The position numbers and the translations under genes were made by a program. 64,000 nt of DNA from Alistipes sp. UBA936 (GTDB lineage Bacteria; Bacteroidota; Bacteroidia; Bacteroidales; Rikenellaceae): positions 65,915 through 129,914 of the forward strand of contig DBDI01000003.1 of NCBI GenBank assembly GCA_002293505.1. Direction: 5' to 3'. The notes beneath the pieces are model-generated. The model was not told the origin of the DNA. It ran no database searches and saw only the letters and a list, made by a program, of their open reading frames with translations. Positions 60,901 through 64,000 of this stretch are shown here, one piece after another. Each line of letters starts with the position of its first letter. The first letter of the stretch is position 1.

Positions 60901-62973
60901 CAGAACCCGTTGAACGTCGTGATGCCTGCCGGTAGCGTCGTCCTCAGGGCGGTGTTCATATCCACCACGCCGCAGCTCCAAACCCCGACCGCACCGTACA
61001 TTATGTACTTCGAGGGCACTGGCGCGAATACCCGCCTCCAGCTCGGGGCTTGGGATAATAATAAGGTAAAACAAAGCACCCTTGCATTCTTCAAGTTCGG
61101 CTCGGTTGTCGGTTTCGACCTCGAAAACTCGTCCGACACTTGGGAAAGCTCCGACGTGAAGTTCAACCCGACCACCACGCCCGAAAGCACTTGGAACACA
61201 GCCTCCTCGGCAGGTTACGGTGCTATTCCGAGCTACGGTAACTGGTTTACGACCACCGGCACGACTTACAGCGATGCCACCCACCGTACGGATAACTTCA
61301 TCTCGAACACGAGCTCCTACGCCACTGGCGAAAACGCCAAGAACGGCTACGGTGACCCGTGTAGGTTAATAGGTTTCACCACCGCCCAGCTCAAAGCGAT
61401 GTCCGCGGACCAGATCCAAACCGCCATCAATAATGCCAAGTGGCGTATGGCAACGGCCAAGGAGAACATCCTCTTTGCCGGTGCGCATAACCACGCCAAC
61501 GTTCTCGACGGTTGGGCACCGGGAGAAGCTAACTTCTATTTGAACCATATCTCTTCTGCCAACAACGGCACGTCGGCCCTGAACTATTGGGATACTGCAG
61601 CCGACGCGACTAAGGGCATCGACGGCGGTTACTTCCCCGGTTCTACCACGGCCTCTCTCAACACAGCCGGAGCATTCCTTCCTGCCGCTGGACTCCGGAG
61701 TACTTCCGGTGCTACCAACCACGTAGGCACGGACGGGTACTTCTGGTCGTCATCCGTTTTTAATACATCTAACGGTCACTCCTTGAACTTCTACGGGACC
61801 AGTGTCTACCCGACGTACAACCTCAATTACGCCAACGGCTTCCCTGTGCGTTGCGTGTCGACTACGGAGTACTCTATGACGGCACAAGCGACGCTGCTCG
61901 CTCCCGGAACGGTCTATGGCGGCGGAAAAGTCAAAGTCACAACGGCTTATAACAACGGTACAACCTTGGATAAGATTGACGCTTCGAGCCTTATCAAACA
62001 ATCGGCAGCCGGTAGCGGCGTGAGCCTCCAAGCCACCCCGAGTACGGATCACATATTCGTCGGTTGGGAGGTCGCCTCAGGCACTCTCACTCTCACGGAA
62101 GAACAGAAGACCGCCAACCCGTTGAACATCGTTATGCCCGCCGACAACGTCGTTCTCCGGGCGGTGTTCCAGAAGGTAACGGGAGGCGAGTTGCTCTACT
62201 TCGCCTCGGACGGTACTCTGAGCCTCGGCGCTTGGGATAATAACTTGGTGAAACAAAGCACACTGGCATTCTTCCAGTTCGGGTCGTTGGTTGGGTTCAC
62301 TAACAACAGCGACGGTTGGGCCAACACCCACGTGAAGTTCTCGCCGACTGGCACGACAAACTACGGCTACACAAGCATCCCGCGCTACGGTGCGCCCTCG
62401 GCCGACCACCCCAAGCACGTGACCGTTGCGGACGGCTACGTCACCGGGGCCAACGCTAAACTCGGTAAGGGCGACCCGTGTATGTTCGTGGGTTACAGGA
62501 CGACTGACTTATCAGGTTTGACGGCTGCGCAGTTGCAAGCCATCATCGACGCAGCTAAGTGGCGTATGCCGACCGGCAAGGAGAACATCACCTTCGTCGG
62601 TGCGCAGAACCACGCTAACGCTGCGACTTGGGCGCCGGGTAGTTCGAGCTTCGCAATGTACCAACTAAGCGGTGGTGACGGTACTACAACCCTGAACTAC
62701 TTTGACACGACAGCCTCTAAGGGTATTAGGGGTGGCTACTTCCCGGGCACCACCACTTCGTCTCTCAATACAACAGGCGCTTTCCTTCCTGCCGCTGGAA
62801 GCCGGAATAATTCCGGTGCTACCTACACTGTAGGCACGGACGGGTACTTCTGGTCGTCGTCCGTTTATAGCTCTTCTCTCGGTCACAACTTGTACTTCAT
62901 CGGGAGCGGTATCACCCCGGTGAACAGCAACAGTTACGCCAGCGGCCACGCTGTGCGTTGCGTCCTTAAGTAG
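51949..62973 (+). CDS. Giant fimbrillin-like lipoprotein with nine InlB-repeat/FISUMP modules
   Basis: A 3,674-residue surface lipoprotein. The signal peptide ends at lipobox LGSC (Cys about residue 19), followed by a Pro/Glu/Gly linker. Residues about 35-505 resemble the FimA/Mfa fimbrillin N-terminal region (EDAYVLIFDKPG, LPRGTYNFVVVAN). From about residue 510 to the end there are nine modules: a divergent InlB-type repeat (G-x-x-F-x-x-W ... N-P-x-x-F-x-M-P-A), then a FISUMP-like domain with GDPC, a W-R-x-P/A-T motif, LPAAG-x-R and a closing Arg-Cys-Val. Modules 2 and 3 are short (with DPCPVGWRVPT); the others are long. No type IX C-terminal signal is seen. It is likely an outer-membrane-anchored adhesin or ligand-binding display protein. 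The ends of modules 1, 5, 7, 8 and 9 are hypervariable. It stands alone between strong terminators. Confidence 0.85.
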   Translation: MKKLQKFLLLAALVTLGSCVMESEVEPGPGPEPGEKLVNAKMTLLVPGDFSDLRTRTLTEAQESAVEDAYVLIFDKPGSTGVLQQIVKAEGITSTANRSDGVSGEATFTASLPRGTYNFVVVANVKALMERDFGASLDTRIGETYNELWNVGKRLVNNLTGKMFASGGAIPMWGEKEITVGTVVNIEPISLYRSVARVDVGVGVWNGTGKTWSGNDASGKRIPFKITEIYVVRPHDRSMVVPSKSSFENGRPTIANSARFSVEQSKELFKYSDSPEITSTTASSYSTRAIYVPEGNTAYDHTNSMALVIGGDYNNSGTTSYYRVDFAIDDERIDVVRNNLYRFDISGVSGRGFNSVESAYEATSSNMEATLLEWDESPIEHIVRKGDKYLGLSHVKVEFSPAGGEELTMRVITNLNKFELVWDGADRYLSTNNATGFHPSKQPGGDVSYVFRKSATPGEWLIEMTTATNNFGPGRSETLHEWTVDGNDGDLTMYFDVIQRWTSDDPRDNAISVESSSGGSAIADHDTAPQGTSIKVQASAAVGNMFVGWELVGTVPTGFSLSNAQKESNPLNFVMPAGNVSLRAKFVDPVPIINNPTSPFLVYFEGAGADTRLQLGAWDNNKVKQSTLAFFQFGSVVGFDLENTSDTWDSTDVLFNPTDIDPATAWNTADANGYDKIPNFSNWLTATGTTYNAATHRDGGNFISTAAYHNAEYVQQGYGDPCKLVGLTVDQIRAGVVDNGQWRLPTAEENIFFVGAENHANYLDGWAPGEESFYLTQSTSPNGTTSLNYYDATTTAKGIQGAYFPGSTTSSLNTSGVFLPAAGYRTSSTINNVGADGYFRSSSVYNTSNGYYLNFLVSNVRPATMSSNTSGFPVRCVEIETYNVRMTPAQGGGGTAIADHQEAGAGTTVKIQATPSGGMIFSHWTVVASVPGFDEANKLNGATDNPRTFIMPAGRVEVRPNFIPAQVTMTMPDGYVTTWAGSNLAAKGVFATNAGDKGANFQWGKDIAYSYDDVVSPWPAASTDSEWLPENDPCPVGWRVPTGAEWEQFVAVATDPKISDNRTFTLPGDQKIMLPQVSYRLQSGNLVSTDGYSRYWGSTVNSTYGHTFQWHITNAIQLTHDNKQRANSVRCVKAAPPVEYAVAVSAADGGSAIADAQTAPVGGSVKIQAAPSLGMLFAGWEVLAGGSGTPMTIAGLDASKNPATFTMPAGEVSIRAHFVPAEVEINGTIWYGANLAAKGVFATSAIEYGAYFQWGKDVAYSYDETVSPWPDASTAPINSLWPSESDPCPVGWRVPTLADWEQFIAAATDPKNVGNRMFTLPGDQKILLPVAGYRDSNPQSRGTYAWFWSSTAQTNPTSAARFSFGGATIDISIFGGARLNAGSVRCVKDGSGENTVTVESSDSAMGTVIAKAKTAISGAPVEVLAASTAGHVFVAWEVVAPVPAGFTLTPAQIASPKMTFTMPSAAITLRARFASDAPAAPYIIYWDSEAKVMRVGAHSKQGGAATQQNMLFFKFGSTVGFKMDSSADTWDAGDVRFNPTNIDPATAWAGAAETAEGNFYGAIPNWHSWLTANGPFNPAIHSVDGYISSPEYHFAGNVRAGYGDPCKLVGLTIEQIKAGNVDNGQWKMATVAETVATYTSIDVVTAVPSGTWSETTPGGIYNTSKGTASYLPAAGRRNESAPNYVGVNGFWWHSKPHTDDVWGGRFSFSNSISNPSNTHGLPQNGYAVRCVGTGTSGLTVSTADAAKGLISYGGLTPVASTTGSSVAVGVSQVVEAKPVAGYAFSRWVVTQGPRDYELTDPYANPMTFLMPAGALSLTAEFTSIDPAAPYLLYWDPVGKVMRLGSHASQGGAASQQSMMFFQFGSTVGFTTTGSTDTWDETDVKFDPTGSQSTYTSIPNFGTWLTANGPYNAATHQKEGFISLAPYHTAANVAAGYGDPCRLVGLTVEQVKSGTVNGNYRLPTVGENIAFVGAQNHANVLDGWAPGEAGFSLPQSATPDGVTSLNYWDAENGGAWFPGSLTSILNTAGSFIPAAGHRTTSGATYNVGTYGYFWSSSVRSSSNGHYLNFDGSNVYPANSSSYAYGFAVRCVEDQRYSYSAWASTTPDKLTRGGGKVSVSAAEPTANNQSNSDRMGTARTFKAVPDEGYMFAGWSNRPDSDMPLAAGFALTPEQAASPTISFTMPGGNVSLMALFVPMDEPAITPPKEPYILYFEGTNSANTRLQLGAWDNNRVKQSTLAFFKSGSVIGVDIANASDTWDSTDVRFNPTATAASTWNTGDAAGFGAIPYFTTWLTATGATFNNATHRTDNFLSSAAYTTGANLKLGYGDPCMLIGYTADQLKAMTAEQLDDVIEAAQWRLPTGKESILLTGGQNHPSAVGWAPGGSEFRIEQNTSPNSTSSLNTWDANGDTSDKGMDGVYLPGSTTSSLNTSGVFLPATGYRNESGAVTSINTHGGFFTSTLLDASNANTLYYRQIGVWPVSSGTLSNTWAIRCVSKAEYNMTAQATVTPGTASGGGGTIRITTVRDNGTSLGTSVVSGASRVSAAGSGVSLQAIAAAGYVFSNWEVVSAPAGFTLTEEQLKQNPLNVVMPAANITLRAVFKESAAQIRAPKAPYIIYFEGTGANTRLQLGAWDNSTVRQNTMAYFKFGSVVGFDMDGSADTWDSSDVKFNPTATSASTWNTGDENGYGKIPNFGNWLTATGTTYSDATHRTDNYISTAAYASGANAKNGYGDPCKLVGYTADQIKGMTAMQLDGVIAASQWRLATSKENILFAGTHNHASAAGWAPGGANFSLNQSATPNGTTSLNYWDAAGDTSAKGIDGGYFPGSTTSTLNTAGAFLPAAGNRTTSGITSTVGTTGYFWSSSVSSSSYGHYLYLTGSSVYPATNGNYALGFAVRCVSTTEYNMGAQVTVNPGSTTNSGGTVTIKTAATNGTNLGEVTAANGTRVSTAGSGVSLKANPIVNTIFGNWEVVSAPDGFTLTEEQLKQNPLNVVMPAGSVVLRAVFISTTPQLQTPTAPYIMYFEGTGANTRLQLGAWDNNKVKQSTLAFFKFGSVVGFDLENSSDTWESSDVKFNPTTTPESTWNTASSAGYGAIPSYGNWFTTTGTTYSDATHRTDNFISNTSSYATGENAKNGYGDPCRLIGFTTAQLKAMSADQIQTAINNAKWRMATAKENILFAGAHNHANVLDGWAPGEANFYLNHISSANNGTSALNYWDTAADATKGIDGGYFPGSTTASLNTAGAFLPAAGLRSTSGATNHVGTDGYFWSSSVFNTSNGHSLNFYGTSVYPTYNLNYANGFPVRCVSTTEYSMTAQATLLAPGTVYGGGKVKVTTAYNNGTTLDKIDASSLIKQSAAGSGVSLQATPSTDHIFVGWEVASGTLTLTEEQKTANPLNIVMPADNVVLRAVFQKVTGGELLYFASDGTLSLGAWDNNLVKQSTLAFFQFGSLVGFTNNSDGWANTHVKFSPTGTTNYGYTSIPRYGAPSADHPKHVTVADGYVTGANAKLGKGDPCMFVGYRTTDLSGLTAAQLQAIIDAAKWRMPTGKENITFVGAQNHANAATWAPGSSSFAMYQLSGGDGTTTLNYFDTTASKGIRGGYFPGTTTSSLNTTGAFLPAAGSRNNSGATYTVGTDGYFWSSSVYSSSLGHNLYFIGSGITPVNSNSYASGHAVRCVLK
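54403..54579 (+). repeat. Hypervariable segment of module 1 (VR-like, diverged)
   Basis: 59 codons, residues 819-877, one codon shorter than the other copies. The constant positions mostly match copies 5, 7, 8 and 9, but the Trp of the WSSS motif is Arg (CGG) and one constant Gly is Val. These are changes a strictly A-directed process would not make, so this copy looks older or no longer renewed. Confidence 0.6.
55177..55335 (+). repeat. End segment of module 2, AT-rich and unlike the other copies
   Basis: The segment before Arg-Cys-Val is visibly AT-richer than its flanks and uses codons rare in the rest of the gene (such as TTA, CAA, AAA, ATA-type and T-ending codons). The flanking DNA returns to GC-rich at once. 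It sits where the hypervariable segment lies in other modules. Confidence 0.55.
55981..56100 (+). repeat. End segment of module 3, AT-rich and unlike the other copies
   Basis: Like module 2, the last about 40 codons have a sharp drop in GC (ATT, ATA, TCT, GCA, TTT codons) between GC-rich flanks. The protein still keeps the WFWSST and closing Arg-Cys-Val frame. Confidence 0.55.
58039..58218 (+). repeat. Hypervariable segment of module 5 (VR-like)
   Basis: 60 codons, residues 2031-2090. It is collinear without gaps with copies 7, 8 and 9. Variable positions here include CAC, TAC, GAC, AAC and AAT codons; the constant block GYFWSSSV is identical in DNA to copies 7 and 9. Confidence 0.7.
59665..59714 (+). 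repeat. Exact 50-base direct repeat, copy 1 (module 7)
   Basis: Begins ACGCTCACGG and ends GTGATGCC. It is identical to 60877-60926, 1,212 bases apart, exactly one module length. This could mediate loss or gain of a module by recombination. Confidence 0.8.
60460..60639 (+). repeat. Hypervariable segment of module 7 (VR-like)
   Basis: 60 codons, residues 2838-2897. The same constant DNA frame as copies 5, 8 and 9; variable codons include AAC, ACC, TAC, CTC, GGC, AGT and AAT. Confidence 0.7.
60877..60926 (+). repeat. Exact 50-base direct repeat, copy 2 (module 8)
   Basis: Identical to 59665-59714. It encodes the LTEEQLKQNPLNVVMP part of the InlB-like repeat. Confidence 0.8.
61678..61857 (+). 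repeat. Hypervariable segment of module 8 (VR-like)
   Basis: 60 codons, residues 3244-3303. It matches copies 5, 7 and 9 at constant positions, but in one block (codons 29-30) it reads AAT ACA, as module 1 does, instead of AGC TCT. Confidence 0.7.
62785..62964 (+). repeat. Hypervariable segment of module 9 (VR-like, at the gene's 3' end)
   Basis: 60 codons, residues 3613-3672, ending two codons before the stop. This is the position where DGR target genes carry their variable region. Variable codons include AGC, AAT, GAC, CTC, AAC, TAC, ATC, GGT and ACC. Confidence 0.7.
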
Positions 62974-63031
62974 TCGTCGGTTTGGGACCGGTTGTGCCCG
63001 GTTTGGGCTTGGGCTCCGGCCCCGCGCGCCT

Positions 63032-63069
63032 AAAAAAGCAACGCCCCTCGAAAGGGGCGTTGCTTTTTT
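63032..63069 (+). terminator. Strong rho-independent terminator after the giant gene
   Basis: A perfect stem GCAACGCCCC/GGGGCGTTGC (plus a T-A closing pair and a CGAA loop) flanked by AAAAAA and TTTTTT. It works in both directions on paper. It isolates the giant gene's transcript. Confidence 0.9.
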
Positions 63070-63125
63070 GTAAAAAATTATACCTTTGTCGGCTGATTGT
63101 AAATTAGGGGAAATGTTGCCTTTTG

Positions 63126-63152
63126 ATTCTGTCTCTTACAAAGAGACAGAAT
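63126..63152. repeat. 27-base palindrome, left copy
   Basis: Perfect 12-base arms (ATTCTGTCTCTT / AAGAGACAGAAT) around an ACA centre. It is repeated in inverted orientation at 63459-63485, where the centre reads TGT. Confidence 0.85.
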
Positions 63153-63439
63153 TTATTTTTAGCTACCTGTTAATGAGGCTTTTATCGTGGATTTATCTGG
63201 TAATTAGGACAACAATTAAACAACAAACTTGCCAATATATTGTGTTTAAGCCTGTTGTAAAGTTGTTTCAGGACAATATGGCGACAATCTGACTATCAGA
63301 GATTTAACTTATTTCTGCGCATATCAAAAAAGGGCACAAATGCGGGCAAGGGTCGGTTGATTTCCGAAACACGGCGACAAAAACACACGCCAGAGGTGCA
63401 AAAAACTTCGATTTTTCTTGCAGATTCAAAATTTGTGTC

Positions 63440-63447
63440 TACCTTTG
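63440..63447 (+). promoter_or_regulatory. Predicted -7 element for the last gene, inside the palindrome-flanked segment
   Basis: TACCTTTG, exact TAnnTTTG match, 53 bases before the ATG at 63501. The right palindrome would lie in the message leader. The element is within the segment bounded by the two palindromes, so inversion would turn it away from the gene. Confidence 0.5.
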
Positions 63448-63458
63448 CCGCTGGTTTC

Positions 63459-63485
63459 GTTCTGTCTCTTTGTAAGAGACGGAAC
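63459..63485. repeat. 27-base palindrome, right copy (inverted)
   Basis: Arms GTTCTGTCTCTT / AAGAGACGGAAC with one G-T pair around a TGT centre. Read on the minus strand it matches the left copy apart from the outer base pair and one arm base. Confidence 0.85.
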
Positions 63486-63500
63486 AAAGTTACCCAAATA

Positions 63501-63959
63501 ATGAGAGATATTCGAACGACTTTCGTACCTGACACTGTGACACTTGGCTCCGCTACTGACGCCTCGTGCCACACGTTGCTGGTAACTCTCCACCTCTGGC
63601 GAAACCTTGGCGCCCCTGTCGACATCTTTGCCACAAGCGCCTGCGGAGTGCGTTTCGATGCCGAGAGAATCACCCTCAAAGGCGACCAACTGAACCTCCA
63701 AATCCGCATCCCGCGCCTCGACCAAAGGCTCCACGAAAGCCTCCCAATTTGTTTGCACCTGTGCCACAGCAAATTAGGTGCCGAAATCGTCCCCCCACTC
63801 AACATTTTCACCGCCATCTGCGCAAAATACCCCTCACAGCGCGCTCTGGACGCCCTCAACAATTTCGAATTAGACCTCACTCTGACGCCCAGTCTGGGTT
63901 TCAGTGTGTTGGCCGTAAATGGCCGTATAAGATGCGAAGGAAAATCACACATCTCATAG
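63501..63959 (+). CDS. Hypothetical protein, unknown family
   Basis: A 152-residue protein with no recognised domain. It is rich in short beta-like stretches (DRI/TLK-GDQLNLQIRIP) and has five cysteines, two of them in an LCLHLCH-like run. No signal peptide or membrane helix is seen, and it does not look like the helical Avd protein of DGRs. Codon use (C- and G-ending) looks like real coding DNA. The ATG at 63501 is chosen because it follows the -7 element and the right palindrome; the frame is open 48 codons further upstream through that palindrome. The opposite strand is also open, but encodes an Arg/Ser-rich, gene-unlike sequence. Confidence 0.5.
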   Translation: MRDIRTTFVPDTVTLGSATDASCHTLLVTLHLWRNLGAPVDIFATSACGVRFDAERITLKGDQLNLQIRIPRLDQRLHESLPICLHLCHSKLGAEIVPPLNIFTAICAKYPSQRALDALNNFELDLTLTPSLGFSVLAVNGRIRCEGKSHIS

Positions 63960-64000
63960 GAGCGGACAACGCGGACAATCAGACGATCGGATTCGGTCGG

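Larger units (their letters stand above)
53476..62970 (+). repeat. Array of nine repeated modules inside the giant gene
   Basis: Module ends are set by the recurring Arg-Cys-Val codons: module 1 53476-54582, 2 54583-55347, 3 55348-56112, 4 56113-57141, 5 57142-58218, 6 58219-59427, 7 59428-60639, 8 60640-61857, 9 61858-62970. Modules 6 to 9 are closest to one another in protein sequence and 7 and 8 also share long identical DNA blocks. Modules 2 and 3 form a separate short pair. Boundaries between the InlB-like part and the FISUMP-like part are approximate. Confidence 0.8.
62974..63500. other. Intergenic stretch after the giant gene
   Basis: 527 bases. In order it holds a G/T-rich piece with repeated GGTTTGGG, a strong terminator (63032-63069), a -7-like TACCTTTG (63081-63088), a 27-base palindrome (63126-63152), an AT-rich stretch of about 300 bases with no convincing gene, a second TACCTTTG (63440-63447) and an inverted second copy of the palindrome (63459-63485). 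Confidence 0.7.

Noticed and set aside
63032..63069. DGR-type target hairpin (stem with GNA-type loop) after the last variable segment
   Set aside because: The stem and CGAA loop look similar, but it lies about 70 bases past the segment and is flanked by A6 and T6 runs, which is better explained as a terminator.
63113..63292. 59-codon AT-rich frame with a hydrophobic stretch, preceded by AGGGGAA
   Set aside because: It runs through the left palindrome, has no family resemblance and lies in a segment that may invert. A real small membrane protein is possible but not supported.
63126..63485. Resemblance of the palindrome (CTGTCTCTT) to the Tn5/IS50 mosaic end
   Set aside because: Only nine or ten bases agree, no transposase is in the window and no target-site duplication was seen.
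62974..64000. Template repeat, Avd gene or reverse transcriptase of a DGR downstream of the giant gene
   Set aside because: I read through this region on both strands. There is no sequence like the variable segments, no four-helix Avd-like protein and no reverse-transcriptase motif.
1..64000. CRISPR arrays, rRNA or tRNA genes, prophage
   Set aside because: No regularly spaced short repeats, no rRNA-like or cloverleaf sequence noticed in any gap, and the holin-X-like gene has no phage neighbours.

Overview
The window is a gene-dense stretch of a chromosome from the order Bacteroidales. The evidence is: promoters of the Bacteroidetes form (TAnnTTTG, sometimes with an upstream TTTG about 19 bases away) in front of many genes; lineage-typical genes (porX, DUF4270 lipoprotein, DUF3098, a 30-residue COX24-like ribosomal protein, ftsX-DUF3098-uppP-truB cluster, a FimA-like lipoprotein); and anaerobic metabolism (2-oxoacid:ferredoxin oxidoreductase). 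The rather high GC content would fit a Rikenellaceae/Alistipes-like member, but that is inference. No rRNA, tRNA, CRISPR array, insertion sequence or prophage was seen.

Layout. 1-1.5 kb: end of recQ and a DEDDy exonuclease. 1.5-10.4 kb (minus): ECF sigma factor, zinc-ribbon coiled coil, Nif3, MerR, then an overlapping trkA-GH3-nucleoside kinase-rRNA methyltransferase operon, and a YtxH/holin-X envelope trio. 10.4-14 kb: SLOG protein, recN-ispF, nitroreductase. 14-25 kb (minus): glycogen-synthase-like protein, DUF4270, topA; queA; and YfhO-ftsX-DUF3098-uppP-truB. 25-35 kb: prenyl synthase, yqaA-aroE-DUF1080, korAB, and porX-tsaE followed by an alpha-L-fucosidase gene broken by one in-frame amber codon. 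35-48 kb (plus): HU, the 30-residue ribosomal protein, rng, mfd, a shortened coaX, an outer-membrane protein, a TPR protein, lptC, a CNNM/CBS protein and a SurA/PpiD-like chaperone. 48-52 kb: flippase-aroQ, thiL, ruvX-def.

51.9-63.0 kb is the unusual part: one 3,674-residue lipoprotein gene. It starts like a FimA/Mfa fimbrillin and continues as nine modules, each an InlB-like repeat plus a FISUMP-like (C-type-lectin-like) domain that ends in Arg-Cys-Val. In five modules the last about 60 codons are nearly identical in DNA at constant positions, including silent sites, yet differ at many scattered codons. Those codons mostly keep the third base (C or T) while the first two vary, and most variable bases are A in at least one copy. 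This is the pattern left by adenine-directed mutagenesis of a diversity-generating retroelement (DGR) variable region. No reverse transcriptase or template repeat is in the window, so the DGR claim is a hypothesis. In the other four modules the matching segment is unrelated, and in two of them it is visibly AT-richer, so the ends of these domains look like exchanged cassettes.

Just downstream, two 27-base palindromes in opposite orientation flank about 300 bases that contain a promoter pointing at the last gene of the window. This could be an invertible promoter. Together these suggest a surface-display locus with two layers of variation: sequence (variable modules) and expression (on/off switch).
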